Assembly (NCBI GenBank): GCA_009746045.1
Contig: RPFO01000312.1
Span: 1,158,323-1,222,322 of the forward strand
Source of the DNA: Mesostigma viride
Lineage: Eukaryota; Streptophyta; Mesostigmatophyceae; Mesostigmatales; Mesostigmataceae
DNA length: 64,000 nt
Direction of reading: 5' to 3'
The notes under the pieces were generated by a model, which did not search any database, was not told the DNA's origin, and saw only the letters and a list, made by a program, of their open reading frames with translations. A program made the position numbers and the translations under genes. Below, in pieces: positions 63,245 through 64,000 of the stretch (its first letter is position 1; the number at the start of each line of letters is the position of its first letter).

Positions 63245-63997
63245 CTACCACCCCCAGAAGGCTTGCACGCCAGGCACCCCACCCCGCAGCGATAGTGCCT
63301 GGACACGGCCGGCCTCCCGCCCACCCGTGTTGCTGCTGCTGTTGCTGCTGGCTGCCGCTTGGGACGCCACTCCCGTCGCCCTGCTGAGGAACCGAGCGGT
63401 GACTACCAGAGGGTCCTCGTCGCCTTCGCTCGCAGAGAATGTTTGCCCTGGGCGATTCTGGCTGGAACCTCCCTGTGGGACCACAATAGGAACCGACCCC
63501 GCGATGTCCCTGTTGCGCACCGTGCCCGCAGGAGCAGGAGGCCTCCCCGGAGGGATGGGCATGAGGCTTGCCGGATATGCCTCCACCCCTCGCCAGCCGT
63601 CATGTGCTTGCGTGCGAATGCCAGCCCACTCTGCAGGCCCACCACCATGGCCTGAGGGTGCTGTGTCCAGCCTGGCTGCACCCTGGCCAGGGGCCTGACC
63701 CGCTGCCCCACCAGCGTGTCCTGATGCCTGGCGGCTGTCACCCGCAGGGACGTTCCCTACCGGGCGGGCCATCGCCCCACTGGTGTGCCCCCTGGGCGCC
63801 CCACTGGGGCTTGGGAGCCCGCTGGCATCGCTGGGCATGCCCGCCACTGTGGGAGGTGTGCCTTCCCCGATGGCGGTCGGCGCTCTGCTGCCACCCGCAA
63901 CAGCACCACGGCCGCCCCACCCTCGGTCCTCCCCCAGGTAGGCTGGGACCCCCTGCGCTGCCTGCGTGCCACCTTGCACAGCCCCCCATTGCTCCAT
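63245..63997 (-). CDS. Open frame for a Gly/Ala/Pro-rich protein, truncated by the window edge
   Basis: 250 codons are open on the minus strand to the window end, so the true start may lie outside. The product is low in complexity (Gly, Ala, Pro, Ser) with no known domain. High GC makes chance open frames likely. It could be a disordered region of a host protein or a transposon protein, or not coding at all. Confidence 0.25.
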   Translation of the reverse strand: MEQWGAVQGGTQAAQGVPAYLGEDRGWGGRGAVAGGSRAPTAIGEGTPPTVAGMPSDASGLPSPSGAPRGHTSGAMARPVGNVPAGDSRQASGHAGGAAGQAPGQGAARLDTAPSGHGGGPAEWAGIRTQAHDGWRGVEAYPASLMPIPPGRPPAPAGTVRNRDIAGSVPIVVPQGGSSQNRPGQTFSASEGDEDPLVVTARFLSRATGVASQAAASSNSSSNTGGREAGRVQALSLRGGVPGVQAFWGW

Positions 63998-64000
63998 GCG

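Overview
This window is eukaryotic nuclear DNA, most likely from a unicellular green alga or a related protist. The reasons are GT-AG introns with phase-consistent joins, a mix of Gypsy, Copia, CACTA-like and several LINE families of the kind seen in chlorophytes, long perfect microsatellites, and intronless host genes. The species cannot be named from the sequence. Only two genes look like ordinary host genes: an S-methyl-5'-thioadenosine phosphorylase (about 50.1-50.9 kb, minus) and a leucine-rich-repeat protein (about 53.7-55.0 kb, plus). Almost everything else is transposable elements and their debris.

The left two thirds is one nest of elements. A broken LINE (2.4-5.0 kb) is followed by a Gypsy/chromovirus-type LTR retrotransposon with LTRs at 4969-5679 and 40653-41388. 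Its body is split by a 26.9 kb DNA transposon (13289-40215) with CACTA...TAGTG ends, a 16-bp terminal inverted repeat, GTTACC/GGTAAC-rich subterminal regions and a 2-bp GA target duplication. Inside that lies a second element (about 21777-37342) bordered by inverted arrays of a ~153-bp unit packed with palindromes. It carries a protein-kinase-like gene and a multi-exon transposase-like gene. The transposase gene is in turn cut by a nearly intact Copia retrotransposon (30117-35877, 5-bp GGCGA duplication). Removing the Copia restores the transposase reading frame exactly. The large outer element also carries a multi-exon gene whose C-terminus resembles a USP/papain-type cysteine peptidase, a Cys-rich protein gene and a three-exon acidic protein gene.

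The right third (41.4-64.0 kb) holds several 5'-truncated LINEs (families called A, B and C here), SINE-like repeats that share the 3' hairpin and TTAA-rich tail of LINE A or LINE B, at least five ORF1-only LINE derivatives comparable to mammalian HAL1, a LINE tail with a zinc-binding RT C-terminus, and a degenerate LINE with a probable restriction-like endonuclease domain (59.5-62.5 kb).

The most unusual signal is mutational. Most frameshifts I could resolve in these element genes, and many differences between repeat copies, are 4-bp insertions. TGCA is the commonest, with GATC, ACGT and CTAG/AGCT also seen. They typically turn a dinucleotide XY into XY-revcomp(XY)-XY. That is the footprint expected when a DNA transposon with a 2-bp target duplication excises through hairpinned flanks (P-nucleotides). 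It fits the 2-bp duplication of the giant CACTA-like element, but the link is inference.
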